A DNA stretch of 64,000 nucleotides. It comes from Oceanirhabdus sp. W0125-5 (GTDB lineage: Bacteria > Bacillota > Clostridia > Clostridiales > Clostridiaceae). Position 1 is the stretch's first letter, and each line of letters opens with the position of its first letter. The stretch covers positions 1,460,001 through 1,524,000 of the forward strand of contig NZ_CP115913.1 of assembly GCF_027938815.1 (NCBI RefSeq), given 5' to 3'. The notes under the pieces were generated by a model. The model was not told the DNA's origin and made no database searches. It worked only from the letters and a program-made list of their open reading frames with translations. Below are positions 1-9,490 of the stretch, piece by piece. Made by a program: the position numbers and the translations under genes.

Positions 1-431
1 GAGGATCTTGACACATCTTCTAGTTTGACCATTTTACCTTCAGAATCAAATCTGTAAATACCATAATATACATTATCTCTTAAAGCATCAATTATTGAAC
101 ATACTATACCAGTACTATGAGAAAGATTAAAGGCAAGTGAATCTAATGTTGAAATACTAACAAAGGGTTTATTAGAACCATGACTTAAACCTTTTACAGT
201 GGACATTCCAATTCTAAGACCTGTAAAAGAACCTGGTCCTTTAGAAACTACAAAACCATCAATATCCTGTAAAGTTGAACCACAGTTAGAAAGAAGGTTA
301 TGTATTATATTCATCATAATTACTGAATGTTGTTTTTTATAATTAAAAGTTATCTCACCTAATAAACGAGTATCATCTATTAATGCACATGATGCACATT
401 GAGTAGATGTGTCTATGCTTAAAATCTTCAT
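1..431 (-). CDS. tsaB: TsaB, tRNA threonylcarbamoyladenosine biosynthesis protein (partial, C-terminus off window)
   Basis: The visible part is the N-terminal ~143 residues. It begins MKILSIDTST, the ASKHA-type phosphate-binding strand of TsaB, and contains the KGPGSFTGLRIG motif that is diagnostic of TsaB. TsaB is the non-catalytic partner of TsaD in making the t6A37 modification of ANN-decoding tRNAs. The start ATG (431-429) overlaps the stop of tsaE as ATGA, so the two are translationally coupled. The protein runs off the left edge of the window. TsaD itself is encoded far away at 31 kb. The identification is firm. Confidence 0.93.
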   Translation of the reverse strand, partial: MKILSIDTSTQCASCALIDDTRLLGEITFNYKKQHSVIMMNIIHNLLSNCGSTLQDIDGFVVSKGPGSFTGLRIGMSTVKGLSHGSNKPFVSISTLDSLAFNLSHSTGIVCSIIDALRDNVYYGIYRFDSEGKMVKLEDVSRS

Positions 432-889
432 AGGGTAATCTCCTTTATATAATCATATCTTGCATCAGAGTATTGAAATTCAATCTCTCTGTAATTTTCT
501 CCTTTTGCAAGATCTTTAGAAAGTTTTATGTATAGGGCTGAAGGTGGTATCAATTCATCTATGTAATTTGCCCACTCAATAACACTAACACCATTACTAA
601 ATATATATTCATCGAAGCCTATAGCAGCAATTTCGTCAGGATCATATACTCTATAAACATCAAAATGATAGAATTTTAGTCTTCCTTCATTATATTCATT
701 TACTATATTGAAAGTTGGACTTGTAATATGTTCATCTATGCCTAAACCAGATGCGATACCTTTTGTTAAATGAGTTTTTCCAGTACCTAAATCACCTTCA
801 AGGCAAATAATATCTCCAGGTGAAACTTTTTCACCAATTTGTTTACCAATATCAAATGTTTGTTCTACAGAATTAACTAATAACTTCAT
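428..889 (-). CDS. tsaE: TsaE, tRNA t6A biosynthesis ATPase
   Basis: A 153-residue P-loop ATPase that drives the TsaBDE threonylcarbamoyl transfer cycle. Walker A is GDLGTGKT at residues 32-39. The family motifs SPTF (~57-60), FDVYR (~76-80) and VIEWANY (~103-109) are present, and the length is normal. I chose the ATG at 889 and not an upstream in-frame ATG at 946, because a GGAGGTG ribosome binding site sits just before 889 and TsaE proteins start this way. It overlaps tsaB by 4 nt and forms an operon with it. Confidence 0.95.
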   Translation of the reverse strand: MKLLVNSVEQTFDIGKQIGEKVSPGDIICLEGDLGTGKTHLTKGIASGLGIDEHITSPTFNIVNEYNEGRLKFYHFDVYRVYDPDEIAAIGFDEYIFSNGVSVIEWANYIDELIPPSALYIKLSKDLAKGENYREIEFQYSDARYDYIKEITL

Positions 890-923
890 CTTTTCACCTC
901 CAATATATTTTACACTAAAAGCA

Positions 924-2159
924 TTAAAAAGGAAATAAAGCTTCATGTAATAGTTTAACCGCTTTTATGCAAATTAAATTATCACTCGCCATTTTATTTA
1001 AAATATCAAATGCCTTTTCTTGAGATAAACCTTCACGATATGGTCTATCTTCAGTTAATGCTTGATAAATATCACACACAGCTAATATTCGTGATTCTAA
1101 ACTAAGATGTTTGTCATTAAATTTATTAGGATATCCTGTGCCATTAAGTTTTTCATGATGATTAGTAGCCCACTCTCTTACATCATCCAAACCAGTTATA
1201 GGAGATAAAATTAAATTAGTATAGTAAGCATGAGATTTCACTATATTAAACTCAGACTCTGATAAAGCACCATTTTTATTTAGGATTTTTGATGGAATTG
1301 CAAGTTTTCCTATATCGTGAAATAATCCTGCTAGTTTCATCTTTTGGCACTTATTCTCATCAAAACCAACATGTTTTGCAACCATATAAGAAAGATCAGC
1401 TATCTCTCTAGAATGTTGAGCTGTAAAAGGACTTTTCTTGTCTACTATTTGAGAGAAAATATATGCTATGATTTCAATCTCATCCAAGGTAAGAGTTCGT
1501 TTTATTTTTGGTGATATATTTCTCATCAAACTAGGAATTTTAACGATGTTGCATAAGTTTAACCAAAAAGAGTCAGTTGAAGCTAGCTTTAAAAATGCAT
1601 CTGTTATTATACTAGAAAAAATTATATCTTTTTTTGATTTGACCCAGGAAATAATCACATCTCGGTTAAATATTTGTTGAGAATTAGTAATAAATTTAAT
1701 AGCTAATACATCAGCTATTCGTATGATTTGACTACCAATAGGAATAGAATTACCTTTAAGTTTTAAAGGGCCAGAACCATTCCAGTTCTCATGGTGACTT
1801 CTAATAATATCTGAAATGTTATTAAAAATCTTATTTCTTAAAAGATTAGACCCTGTTATACAGTGTCCTAAAATGAATTCTTTATTGGCGTGACTTTTTT
1901 CTAATGCCTCGATGGCACCTATATCATGTATTAAAGAAGCTAAATAAATATCTTCTATCAAATAGTTACTTAAGCCTAATTCTTTACATAATTCTAATGC
2001 AATATAGGTTGTCTTTTTTGAGTGATCAAGAAAACTTTCTGTAGTATATTGTATATTTGTTTCATTATCAAAAATCTCATTATCATCAAAAGTACTCATC
2101 TCTGCTAGATCCAATGCAAGAGACATACTATTAAGAACTTCTTCAAAATTATAATTCAT
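924..2159 (-). CDS. Tandem HD / HD-GYP domain protein
   Basis: 411 residues with two HD modules. The first has HDIGA at 78-82 and a partly degenerate HHENWNGSG at 122-130. The second is a canonical HD-GYP with HDIGK at 281-285 and HHEKLNGTGYP at 334-344. HD-GYP proteins hydrolyse cyclic-di-GMP or related dinucleotides with a di-metal centre. The protein is probably cytoplasmic, with no membrane segment or sensory domain visible. The start at 2159 is chosen for its GAGGTG site; an ATG 66 nt upstream has none. The gene lies just upstream of tsaE on the same strand. Its substrate is inferred from the family only. Confidence 0.8.
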   Translation of the reverse strand: MNYNFEEVLNSMSLALDLAEMSTFDDNEIFDNETNIQYTTESFLDHSKKTTYIALELCKELGLSNYLIEDIYLASLIHDIGAIEALEKSHANKEFILGHCITGSNLLRNKIFNNISDIIRSHHENWNGSGPLKLKGNSIPIGSQIIRIADVLAIKFITNSQQIFNRDVIISWVKSKKDIIFSSIITDAFLKLASTDSFWLNLCNIVKIPSLMRNISPKIKRTLTLDEIEIIAYIFSQIVDKKSPFTAQHSREIADLSYMVAKHVGFDENKCQKMKLAGLFHDIGKLAIPSKILNKNGALSESEFNIVKSHAYYTNLILSPITGLDDVREWATNHHEKLNGTGYPNKFNDKHLSLESRILAVCDIYQALTEDRPYREGLSQEKAFDILNKMASDNLICIKAVKLLHEALFPF

Positions 2160-2364
2160 AAAACACCTCAAAAAATAAAAATTAATAATATAGTTTATAT
2201 TATCATATCGTAATATATTATCCAATAAAATATATAGCCACTAATGTAGGAAATAAGTGTAATAAAATTATATAAACAATTGAATTATTGAAGTCACAAT
2301 ACTAATTAATAATTTGTGAATCATAGTGAGAATCTTATGAATTTTTCGCAATATAAAAAAGATG

Positions 2365-2393
2365 TTGCATCCATAGTGATTTCATGTTATACT
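2365..2393 (+). promoter_or_regulatory. Sigma-A type promoter for tRNA-Trp
   Basis: TTGCAT (2365-2370) and TATACT (2388-2393) are separated by 17 bp. The mature tRNA begins 14 nt after the -10 box, which is the normal arrangement for a stable RNA gene. Confidence 0.6.
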
Positions 2394-2406
2394 AATTCTT
2401 GTCCTT

Positions 2407-2480
2407 AGGGGTATAGTTAAACGGTATAACAGTGGTCTCCAAAACCATCATTGAGGGTTCGATTCCTTCTACCCCTGCCA
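2407..2480 (+). tRNA. tRNA-Trp (anticodon CCA)
   Basis: Acceptor arms AGGGGTA and TACCCCT pair fully. The anticodon loop reads CTCCAAA with anticodon CCA, the T-arm contains GGTTCGATTCC, and the CCA end is encoded. Length is 74 nt. It is a single isolated tRNA with its own promoter and terminator. Confidence 0.96.
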
Positions 2481-2481
2481 T

Positions 2482-2524
2482 AAGAAAGCACTTGATTAAA
2501 TTAAGTGCTTTCTTTTTTTTTTTT
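2482..2524 (+). terminator. Intrinsic terminator after tRNA-Trp
   Basis: GAAAGCACTT pairs with AAGTGCTTTC around a short AT loop and is followed by a long T run. Confidence 0.88.
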
Positions 2525-2645
2525 TGAAATTATTTTTAATTTATTTCAATAAATTAAATTTCCTCTTAAGATATCTATATATCAAAAGATTTATGGTAAA
2601 ATAAACATATATTGAGTTGATTACTCTCAAAAGGAGGGGTTCTAT

Positions 2646-3944
2646 ATGGAAACATACGATTTGATTGTAATTGGTGGAGGACCAGCAGGAATGTTTGCTG
2701 TGGCTCAAGCTAAAAAGAGAGGATTAAATAATATACTTCTAATAGAAAGAGATAGAGAACTGGGTGGAATGTTGAATCAATGTATTCATTCAGGCTTTGG
2801 AACAGGAGAGTTTGATAAAGAACTTACTGGAACAGAATTTGTACATAAGATGATAAAGAAAATAGAGGAATTACATATTGAGTATTGGATAAATACATCA
2901 GTATATAATATTTCAAATGACAATATTGTTTCAACAGTTAATTCTGATAGAGGAATTAAAAAAATTAAGGGAAGAGCTATAATACTTACTACAGGTGCCA
3001 TGGAAAGGCCTAGAGGATCAATGAATATACTTGGTAGTAAAATGGCGGGAATTTTCACTGCTGGATCAGCACAGCGATTCATAAATGAACAAGGGGTTAT
3101 ACCAGGAAAGAATGTTGTGGTTTTAGGGTCAAGAGATATTGGGATGGTTGTGGCAAGGCAATTAAAAATTGAAGGTTGTAATATATGTGGAATATTTGAG
3201 TTTAGAGATCATGTTGGGGGGACAGCAAAAGTATATAATAGATGTTTAAAAGATTTCAATATTCCTATAAAGTTTAAACATACCATAATAGGTTTACATG
3301 GGATTGAGAGGCTTCAGGGAGTGTATGTAGCACAAGTTGATGATGAAAATAGATATATTGAGGGAACTGAAAAATTTATTAAGTGTGATACATTAATTTT
3401 ATCTGTAGGTTTGGAGCCAATACATGACTTGCCTAAAAAGGCTTCAATAAAAATGAATGATGAAACAAAATCACCTATTGTAAATAGTAATTTTGAAACT
3501 TCAAGAAAAGGTATATTTGTTTGTGGTAATGCTTTGCATATACATGATTATATTGACAGTATAAGAGAAGAAGTTAAGGATTGTGTGAAATCAGTAGTTG
3601 GGTATTTATCATCAGAAAATCTAAAAGAAGCAGCTGTAATAGATGTAACTCATGATGAGAATATCAAATATTCCATACCACAAGAAATAATATTAAATGA
3701 TGTGAATGCTGATGCTAAGAAAAACTATGCATTAAAAATAAAGGTTAAAAGAAGAAAGGAAAATGTGACTATAAATATTCATTTAGCTGATAGATTGATT
3801 TATAAGGAATCTATGAAAGAATTTACTCCTAGTGAGACTAAATGGCTATATCTTTCTGAAACATCACTTTTTGATTATAAGGCAGGAGATAAAATATACA
3901 TATCAGTAAATGAGATTAATGGTGTAAAGGAAGTTAATGAATAA
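2646..3944 (+). CDS. NAD(P)/FAD-dependent oxidoreductase (GlpA-associated type)
   Basis: 432 residues. The N-terminal Rossmann FAD-binding motif IGGGPAG lies at residues 9-15 and the ribose-binding acidic residue follows in LIERD. A conserved Cys lies in NQCIHSG (~C46). A second nucleotide-binding segment is near VVLGSRDIGM (~160), with the late FAD motif ILSVGLEP and GIFVCGN. Proteins of this type are usually encoded between a GlpA-like glycerol-3-phosphate dehydrogenase and a DUF1667 protein. Here only the DUF1667 partner follows, 14 nt downstream. A good AGGAGGGG site precedes the ATG. The substrate is not evident from sequence. Confidence 0.82.
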   Translation: METYDLIVIGGGPAGMFAVAQAKKRGLNNILLIERDRELGGMLNQCIHSGFGTGEFDKELTGTEFVHKMIKKIEELHIEYWINTSVYNISNDNIVSTVNSDRGIKKIKGRAIILTTGAMERPRGSMNILGSKMAGIFTAGSAQRFINEQGVIPGKNVVVLGSRDIGMVVARQLKIEGCNICGIFEFRDHVGGTAKVYNRCLKDFNIPIKFKHTIIGLHGIERLQGVYVAQVDDENRYIEGTEKFIKCDTLILSVGLEPIHDLPKKASIKMNDETKSPIVNSNFETSRKGIFVCGNALHIHDYIDSIREEVKDCVKSVVGYLSSENLKEAAVIDVTHDENIKYSIPQEIILNDVNADAKKNYALKIKVKRRKENVTINIHLADRLIYKESMKEFTPSETKWLYLSETSLFDYKAGDKIYISVNEINGVKEVNE

Positions 3945-3958
3945 CGGGGGATTAAGAA

Positions 3959-4315
3959 ATGATCATTTATTGTAAAAGATGTACTATGGGATGTGAACTT
4001 AAGGTTAATGAGAGTAATGGAAATATAAGTGTAGAGGGAAACCTTTGTAAAAAAGGGGCTGCATATGGAAAAGAAGAAATTTTGAAGGAAGAAAGAGTGC
4101 TAACATTTAAGCTACCAATAAAAAATGGATATTTTAATAAAATTCATGTAAAAACAAGTTGTGAAATTTCTAAAGAACTTTGGGAAAAGGTATATGAACT
4201 AGTATATTCGCTAGAGTTAGAGGCGCCAATAGAAGTTGGAGAGGTGATTTTAGAAAATATTCTTGGAACAGGAATTAAATTAGTGTCAGAAAGAAAGATA
4301 GATAGAGAGTCATAA
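3959..4315 (+). CDS. DUF1667 domain protein (cysteine-rich partner of the FAD oxidoreductase)
   Basis: 118 residues. The N-terminus carries a CX2CX3C cluster (C5, C8, C12) and a further Cys at C30 in GNLCKKG. This pattern is typical of DUF1667, a probable metal- or Fe-S-binding module of three-component flavin dehydrogenases. It is cotranscribed with the preceding gene. An intrinsic terminator starts 28 nt after the stop. Function is inferred from gene pairing. Confidence 0.8.
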   Translation: MIIYCKRCTMGCELKVNESNGNISVEGNLCKKGAAYGKEEILKEERVLTFKLPIKNGYFNKIHVKTSCEISKELWEKVYELVYSLELEAPIEVGEVILENILGTGIKLVSERKIDRES

Positions 4316-4342
4316 GTGAAAAATATTTATAAGAATGAGAAT

Positions 4343-4385
4343 AAAGAATTAATAATGAAACTTAATTCTTTATTCTTTTTTGTTG
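4343..4385 (+). terminator. Intrinsic terminator of the FAD oxidoreductase operon
   Basis: AAAGAATTA (4343-4351) pairs with TAATTCTTT (4363-4371) and is followed by a T-rich tract. It lies inside an N-terminal extension that could be translated with the next gene, which argues against using the upstream start for that gene. Confidence 0.65.
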
Positions 4386-4498
4386 TTTATTATTGGAAAA
4401 AAATAAAAAAAGATAATAACTTTATTATTTTTAAGTACGTATATAGTACAGAGAAAATAATTCCACTCAGATATAAAGTGGGTACAGGAGGAATCTTT

Positions 4499-6943
4499 AT
4501 GAATAAAGAGAAGATTATTGCTATGATAATTTCTGCAACTATGTTAGCAGGAATAACTATGAATGCAGTGGCGATGGATAGAAAATCTATGGGAAAGCAA
4601 GAACAATTAAAGGTTATTCAAATTTCAGAAAAGAAGGAAGAGATTATATCAGAAGATAAAGCCAAGGAGCTATCTAAAAAACATCTGAAGGAATTCTTTG
4701 GTATAGATATTACTGAAGAATATACAGCGAAAGCTTATTTAAATAAATATACTGGTAATGATAAAGCATCGTGGAGTATAAATTGGTCTCTTACAAAAGA
4801 AAATGATAATATCAATATTAATATAGTAATTGATTCCATTCACGGTGAATTGATAAGTATGTCCAAATATAATTATGGAGCACAATCTGCTGACATACCT
4901 ACAATATCTTATAGTCAAGCAAAGGAAATTGCTGTAAAGAAAATGAATCAAATATGTAAAGAGAAAGCAAGTGAAGTATTAACTTCAAATGACAATCTTA
5001 CTTTTAATGGAAATAGTGGAGAATATGCTTTTAACTTTGTTAGGGTGAATCAAGAGGTTGCTTATGAACAGAACAATATATCATTTGTAATTGACGGACA
5101 TACTGGTCAAGTTAAAAGATTCAATATAAATTGGGATGATAATGCTGAATTTCCAGAAGTAGATCAAGCTATATCAGTATGGAAAGCTGAGAATTTATTT
5201 GTTGATAGCATTGACTTTAATTTGGTATACAATAAGTATAGAAATAAATATAGATTCCAAGATGAAGAAAATTTAAAAAATATTAAATTGGTTTATGATC
5301 TTTTATTGAACAATGGAATATATATTGATGCAGTTAGTGGAAAAGCTTTCTTTAGATATGATATTAATGAGAGTAAGATGAAAGAGTTGGATTTAACTGA
5401 AAAAGAGTTCAATGAAGTATTAAATAAGTATAAAGAATTGAAAGAATTAGAAGATGTATTAACTGAAAGTGATGTTCAAGAAATAGCTCAAAAATTCATT
5501 CAAGATAATATTGGAAAAGATTTTACACTTCAAAATGCATATTTTGATTCTAATGATAGAGAAAAAGAAAAAGGTTGGTATCTAAATTATTCTAAAGAAG
5601 AAAAATATAATGGAAATATTGATGATTATGGTGTAGAAAAAGAAAATAAAGAGAATAAAGAGAATAAAGAAGAGCAGGAAGAATATATTAAAATAACTAA
5701 TGTAAGCATTTGGATAGATTCTGTTACTGGACAAATTAAATCCATGAATCAATATAGTCATATAAGAAACTCAAATGGTATGGGATATTTTTATAATGAT
5801 GATAAGGAATTTGAAGCATCAGTAACATGGGAAGAAGGATATAAAAAAGCAATAGAAATAATAGGGAAATATTATAGTGATAAGGTTAAAAATTTAGATT
5901 ATCATGTTGAAAAACACATTTATACAGATAGAAAAGGTAATCCAATTCAAGATAGAAAATATTATTATACATTTAATAGAGTTGAGAATGGGATTCCTTT
6001 TAATGAGAACAATATAACAATTACTATTGATGCTGGAAATGGTGAGTTAACAAGTTTAAATAAATATTGGTATAAAGATGGGGAGTTTGTTTCTCCAGAG
6101 AAAAAACTATCTGAAAAAGAGATTATAAAAATATTTAGAGATAAATATGAGCCTCAGTTGAGGTTTATAAAGAAAGATAATAAAATTAGTTTGGTATATG
6201 AAATAAAAGGAAATGAAGATATTTATGACTTCAAAGATTTTGATGCTTTTGATGGAGATATATTAAATTATAACGGAGAAGAGATAATTGAAGATACTGA
6301 AGCTTTTTTCAAGGAAATTGAAAATAGTAAAGTTAAAAAGGAATTAGAGATATTAGCATATAGTGGATTGCTTGATATTAGAGAGTTTGAATTAGATAAA
6401 GAGGTTACCAATAAGGAACTAATCAAATTAATAGTTGATGCTTATGGATATAGACCATATGTTGTAGAAGACAATAGAGAATATGATATGGCTAAAACAG
6501 CTGAAGCTGTTGCTATGGATGAAAAAAAAGATAGTAATGAAACACCACAAAATGGTTATGATCTTACAGATAAAGATTATATAGAAATGGCAAAATTTTA
6601 TGGAATAATTGATGGTGAAATAACCGAAGAACTATTAGATGAAAAAGTTGATAGAGTATCTCTAGCTAAAGCTATGATTAAGTTTACTGGTTATGAAGAA
6701 ATAGCTAAGATAAGTGAAATATTTAAAGTGAATGCAAAGGATGAAGGAGAAATTAAAGAAGAAATGAAAGGATATGTTGCACTTTCATTAGGATTCAATA
6801 TCCTTGAAACGGAAAATGGATATCTAAAACCATCAACTGAGATAGAATATGAAGAATTATGTTCAGCTCTTTACAATGCACTTCAAAATAAAAAGAGCAA
6901 CATTAATCCATATCCAATTCCATACTACAAATCTATAGACTAA
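4499..6943 (+). CDS. Secreted YcdB/YcdC-repeat protein with SLH-like C-terminus
   Basis: 814 residues starting MNKEKIIAMI with a signal peptide (positive N-region, hydrophobic ~6-22, probable cleavage after AVA ~24-26). The body has four or five repeats of a PepSY/YcdB-like unit. The units share a segment like SWSINWS or GWYLNYS followed by IDSxTGxIxSMNxY (for example VIDSIHGELISM and WIDSVTGQIKSM). The last ~200 residues resemble S-layer-homology modules (KKELEILAYSGLLDI, then NKELIKLIVDAYGY), suggesting non-covalent wall attachment. The ATG at 4499 is preceded by AGGAGG; an in-frame GTG at 4316 is rejected because it spans the upstream terminator. A short Lys/Glu/Asn-rich repeat lies near the middle. 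No catalytic motif is seen. Confidence 0.75.
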   Translation: MNKEKIIAMIISATMLAGITMNAVAMDRKSMGKQEQLKVIQISEKKEEIISEDKAKELSKKHLKEFFGIDITEEYTAKAYLNKYTGNDKASWSINWSLTKENDNININIVIDSIHGELISMSKYNYGAQSADIPTISYSQAKEIAVKKMNQICKEKASEVLTSNDNLTFNGNSGEYAFNFVRVNQEVAYEQNNISFVIDGHTGQVKRFNINWDDNAEFPEVDQAISVWKAENLFVDSIDFNLVYNKYRNKYRFQDEENLKNIKLVYDLLLNNGIYIDAVSGKAFFRYDINESKMKELDLTEKEFNEVLNKYKELKELEDVLTESDVQEIAQKFIQDNIGKDFTLQNAYFDSNDREKEKGWYLNYSKEEKYNGNIDDYGVEKENKENKENKEEQEEYIKITNVSIWIDSVTGQIKSMNQYSHIRNSNGMGYFYNDDKEFEASVTWEEGYKKAIEIIGKYYSDKVKNLDYHVEKHIYTDRKGNPIQDRKYYYTFNRVENGIPFNENNITITIDAGNGELTSLNKYWYKDGEFVSPEKKLSEKEIIKIFRDKYEPQLRFIKKDNKISLVYEIKGNEDIYDFKDFDAFDGDILNYNGEEIIEDTEAFFKEIENSKVKKELEILAYSGLLDIREFELDKEVTNKELIKLIVDAYGYRPYVVEDNREYDMAKTAEAVAMDEKKDSNETPQNGYDLTDKDYIEMAKFYGIIDGEITEELLDEKVDRVSLAKAMIKFTGYEEIAKISEIFKVNAKDEGEIKEEMKGYVALSLGFNILETENGYLKPSTEIEYEELCSALYNALQNKKSNINPYPIPYYKSID

Positions 6944-7017
6944 TAATAAATAAAGAACAAATATATTTTATAGCATTCTATTTATACTGTTAAAATTTAA
7001 TATAGATTTAAACAAAT

Positions 7018-7049
7018 GCTCAGGCAAAATGCCTGAGCTTAATTTTTTT
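7018..7049 (+). terminator. Intrinsic terminator
   Basis: GCTCAGGCA (7018-7026), loop AAA, TGCCTGAGC (7030-7038), then a T run. It ends the transcript of the secreted protein. Confidence 0.88.
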
Positions 7050-7074
7050 GAGAGTAAATAAAAGGTGGGTTATA

Positions 7075-7188
7075 GTGATTTTTATATCTTTATTCCTTAT
7101 TCTCTGTTCTTTATTCTTTGTATTTATGTGGTATATACAATTAAGAAATTTGGGTTATAATAAATTAAGTAAACATTTAGCAAAGTGA
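7075..7188 (+). CDS. Possible 37-residue single-pass membrane peptide
   Basis: A GTG start preceded by AAGGTGGG opens a 37-codon frame. The first ~19 residues are almost entirely hydrophobic (Ile, Leu, Phe, Cys, Val) and the tail is basic (QLRNLGYNKLSKH). This suits a small membrane protein with a cytoplasmic C-terminus. There is no homology evidence and the frame could be chance in AT-rich DNA. Confidence 0.35.
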   Translation: MIFISLFLILCSLFFVFMWYIQLRNLGYNKLSKHLAK

Positions 7189-7252
7189 TAGTATTGAATT
7201 TAAATTAAAATTATGATTGGTATTAAGAACAATTAGGTTCGGGGAGGGTGAA

Positions 7253-7441
7253 ATGAAGAAAGTACAAGTTTATTTAAAGAACATTAAAGAACCTACTGAG
7301 ATATCAGGTGATAGAATTGACATATTGGAATATGAAAGAGAAGGTGTCGAATATTACCAAATAAGATACTTTAGAAGAGGGTTCTCTAAGAGCGTTTATA
7401 TAGAGAAGGATGACGTGAAAAAAATTATTGAAAAAGAATAA
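7253..7441 (+). CDS. Small conserved-looking hypothetical protein (62 aa)
   Basis: Starts MKKVQVYLKN with a strong GGGGAGGGTG site. The predicted content is beta-rich, with charged and Tyr residues (YEREGVEYYQIRYFRRG) and a C-terminal helix ending KKIIEKE. It is cytoplasmic, with no cysteines and no recognisable family motif. The spacing to the next gene (~85 nt) suggests a separate or loosely linked transcript. Confidence 0.6.
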   Translation: MKKVQVYLKNIKEPTEISGDRIDILEYEREGVEYYQIRYFRRGFSKSVYIEKDDVKKIIEKE

Positions 7442-7526
7442 ATTTTTAAGAAATTGATTAATTATGGTATAATAATATGGAGTATTATAGAAATAATGAA
7501 TAATAGAAGTAAAAGGATGGTTGAAG

Positions 7527-8708
7527 ATGGATAATATTGGACGTGAAGCACAAGAAATGCTTGGAGTATTGGAAGAAAAGCAGAGAGTACTATTAAAAAA
7601 AATCAATATTAAAGTAAATAAGAATCTTAAATTTGATGAATTATGTGATCTTACAACTAGAGAAGATATGAATAATATTGCTGAGGTTTGGGGAATTGGT
7701 AAGTGCTCAAAACTAAAGAAGAAAGATTATGCTGAAGTTATTAAAAAAGAGATTATTGATAGTATAAAAAATAGATTAAGTAAATCTGACAAGAATGTAT
7801 TAGATGTAATTAATTATATGGTTCAAAATCAAGGATATGTTAAAATTAAAGAGTTATTAAACTTAAGTAATGAAGCAATTTTTTACTTAAAGAACATAGG
7901 TGTATTATTTTTAGGTAAAGAAGATAATGATTCTGTTGCAATAATTCCAAAGGATACGATAGAAACTATAAGAGATATTATTTCAGATAAGGATTTAATT
8001 GATAAAATTCAAGAAAATGAGATGATTTTAAGAGCTGCTAGAGGTATTTTATACTATGTAGGAATACTAGAAGTTAATGCACTATGTGAATATTTAAGTA
8101 AAATTTTAGAAAAGGATATTTCTATTGATAATGTAAAAGAAATTGTTATTGAGAATGAAAAAATCTATCATGATATTAAATTCCTTTCAGATTTAAAAGA
8201 AATAGAAAAATATGAATTTGTAGCAAGTGGGAAATTAAGTGATCCAACTAGAATGTTATATGCACAGAATGCAAATAATCTAGACTATAAAGCATTTACT
8301 AAACAACAATTACTTGAAGCTGGGCATCACAACTTCTCAGAGTGGTTCAATGAGCATAAATCATTATATGATTATATAGTTCAAAATTACGGTTTGAGTG
8401 ATATTGAAGGAAAAATGCTTGTTGGAGCAGTAATAAATGGATTGAAAGATGGATCATCAATAGCAGAAACAATGGAAGTTTTAAATTCTATCTTTAATTT
8501 TGAGAATAATAAGGAAAGAAAAGAAGTAGAAGATATTGTTATAAAAGTACAAGGGGCTACTAGATTGTGGGCTTTAAGAGGTCACACACCAGTAGAAGTA
8601 GATCAAATGAAAGCTAAAACAGTTGTTAAAGATAAAAAAATTGGAAGAAATGAAATATGCCCATGTGGTAGTGGTAAGAAATATAAAAAATGCTGTGGAG
8701 TTAAATAA
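7527..8708 (+). CDS. SEC-C motif (SecA-type zinc finger) protein
   Basis: 393 residues, mostly helical and charged. The last ~22 residues form a SEC-C zinc finger ([17 protein letters not shown]), the zinc-binding tail also found on SecA. Zinc ligands would be the CPC and CC cysteines. The remaining ~370 residues match no family I recognise. The start is ATG 7527 or the in-frame TTG 7521, both behind AAAAGG. dUTPase begins 2 nt after the stop, so the two are cotranscribed. SEC-C proteins outside SecA lack one defined role. Confidence 0.72.
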   Translation: MDNIGREAQEMLGVLEEKQRVLLKKINIKVNKNLKFDELCDLTTREDMNNIAEVWGIGKCSKLKKKDYAEVIKKEIIDSIKNRLSKSDKNVLDVINYMVQNQGYVKIKELLNLSNEAIFYLKNIGVLFLGKEDNDSVAIIPKDTIETIRDIISDKDLIDKIQENEMILRAARGILYYVGILEVNALCEYLSKILEKDISIDNVKEIVIENEKIYHDIKFLSDLKEIEKYEFVASGKLSDPTRMLYAQNANNLDYKAFTKQQLLEAGHHNFSEWFNEHKSLYDYIVQNYGLSDIEGKMLVGAVINGLKDGSSIAETMEVLNSIFNFENNKERKEVEDIVIKVQGATRLWALRGHTPVEVDQMKAKTVVKDKKIGRNEICPCGSGKKYKKCCGVK

Positions 8709-8710
8709 TT

Positions 8711-9139
8711 ATGATATTAAATATTAAACGATTATCTAGTGATGCAGTTTTGCCTAGCTTCGCCAATAAAGGTGATGCTGGGCTTGATATGTTTTCTGTT
8801 GAGGAAAAAACAATTTTGCCTGGAGAGAGTGCATTAATCTCTACAGGGATTGCTATTGAGCTGCCTAGAAACACAGAGGCTCAAATTAGACCAAGAAGTG
8901 GATTGGCATTGAAACATAGTATAACAGTGCTTAATACCCCAGGAACTATTGATGAAGGGTATAGAGGGGAAATTAAGATAATTTTGATTAACCATGGCAA
9001 AAAAGAGTTTAAGGTTACTAAGGGAATGAAAATTGCTCAAATGGTAGTTAAGCCAATTTTAGATGTTGAAGTTGTTGAGGTTTCAATTCTTAATAGTACT
9101 GAAAGAGGAACTGGTGGATTTGGATCTAGTGGTTACTAA
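8711..9139 (+). CDS. dut: dUTP diphosphatase
   Basis: 142 residues, the usual length for a trimeric dUTPase, which hydrolyses dUTP to dUMP and PPi to keep uracil out of DNA. The five conserved motifs appear in order: GDAGLDM (~20-26), PRSGLALK (~61-68), [11 protein letters not shown] (~77-87), a central GMKIAQMV (~107-114) and the C-terminal P-loop-like [10 protein letters not shown]. It follows the SEC-C gene with a 2-nt gap and has a weak own ribosome site, so coupled translation is likely. Confidence 0.96.
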   Translation: MILNIKRLSSDAVLPSFANKGDAGLDMFSVEEKTILPGESALISTGIAIELPRNTEAQIRPRSGLALKHSITVLNTPGTIDEGYRGEIKIILINHGKKEFKVTKGMKIAQMVVKPILDVEVVEVSILNSTERGTGGFGSSGY

Positions 9140-9313
9140 AACGATAAACTGTGCCTGGAGTGTCAGTTGTAGAAAAAACGAGCAAAACATAAAAAGATAA
9201 AAAAAATGATAGATATTTAATTAAAATGGAGAAAAAACTCTTTACTAAAAGGGAATCGTGTGATAGAATATTCATTGTCTTAAAAAAACATTTTAAATGT
9301 AGCGACGATGTAT

Positions 9314-9390
9314 CGGGGTGTGGCGCAGATTGGGAGCGCGCGTGCTTTGGGAGCATGAGGCCGCAGGTTCGAGCCCTGTCACCCCGACCA
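9314..9390 (+). tRNA. tRNA-Pro (anticodon TGG)
   Basis: The acceptor CGGGGTG pairs with CACCCCG. The anticodon loop is CTTTGGG with TGG, the T-loop is GTTCGAG and CCA is encoded. Length is 77 nt. It is the first tRNA of the cluster. Confidence 0.95.
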
Positions 9391-9396
9391 ATCCCT

Positions 9397-9470
9397 GCGG
9401 GTGTAGTTCAATGGTAGAACTCCAGCCTTCCAAGCTGGTAGCGTGGGTTCGATTCCCATCACCCGCTCCA
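9397..9470 (+). tRNA. tRNA-Gly (anticodon TCC), copy 1
   Basis: GCGGGTG pairs with CACCCGC. The anticodon arm reads CCAGCCTTCCAAGCTGG with TCC, and CCA is encoded. 74 nt. Identical in sequence to the copies at 9571 and 9744. Confidence 0.96.
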
Positions 9471-9490
9471 TTTTAAAATTTAATTTATGT

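Noticed and set aside
4316..4498. N-terminal extension of the large secreted protein from a GTG start
   Set aside because: It would place 61 charged and aromatic residues before a clear signal peptide and cross an intrinsic terminator.
9226..9417. 63-residue ORF across the tRNA-Pro gene
   Set aside because: It reads straight through a clear tRNA and into the next; no ribosome site and no protein-like pattern.
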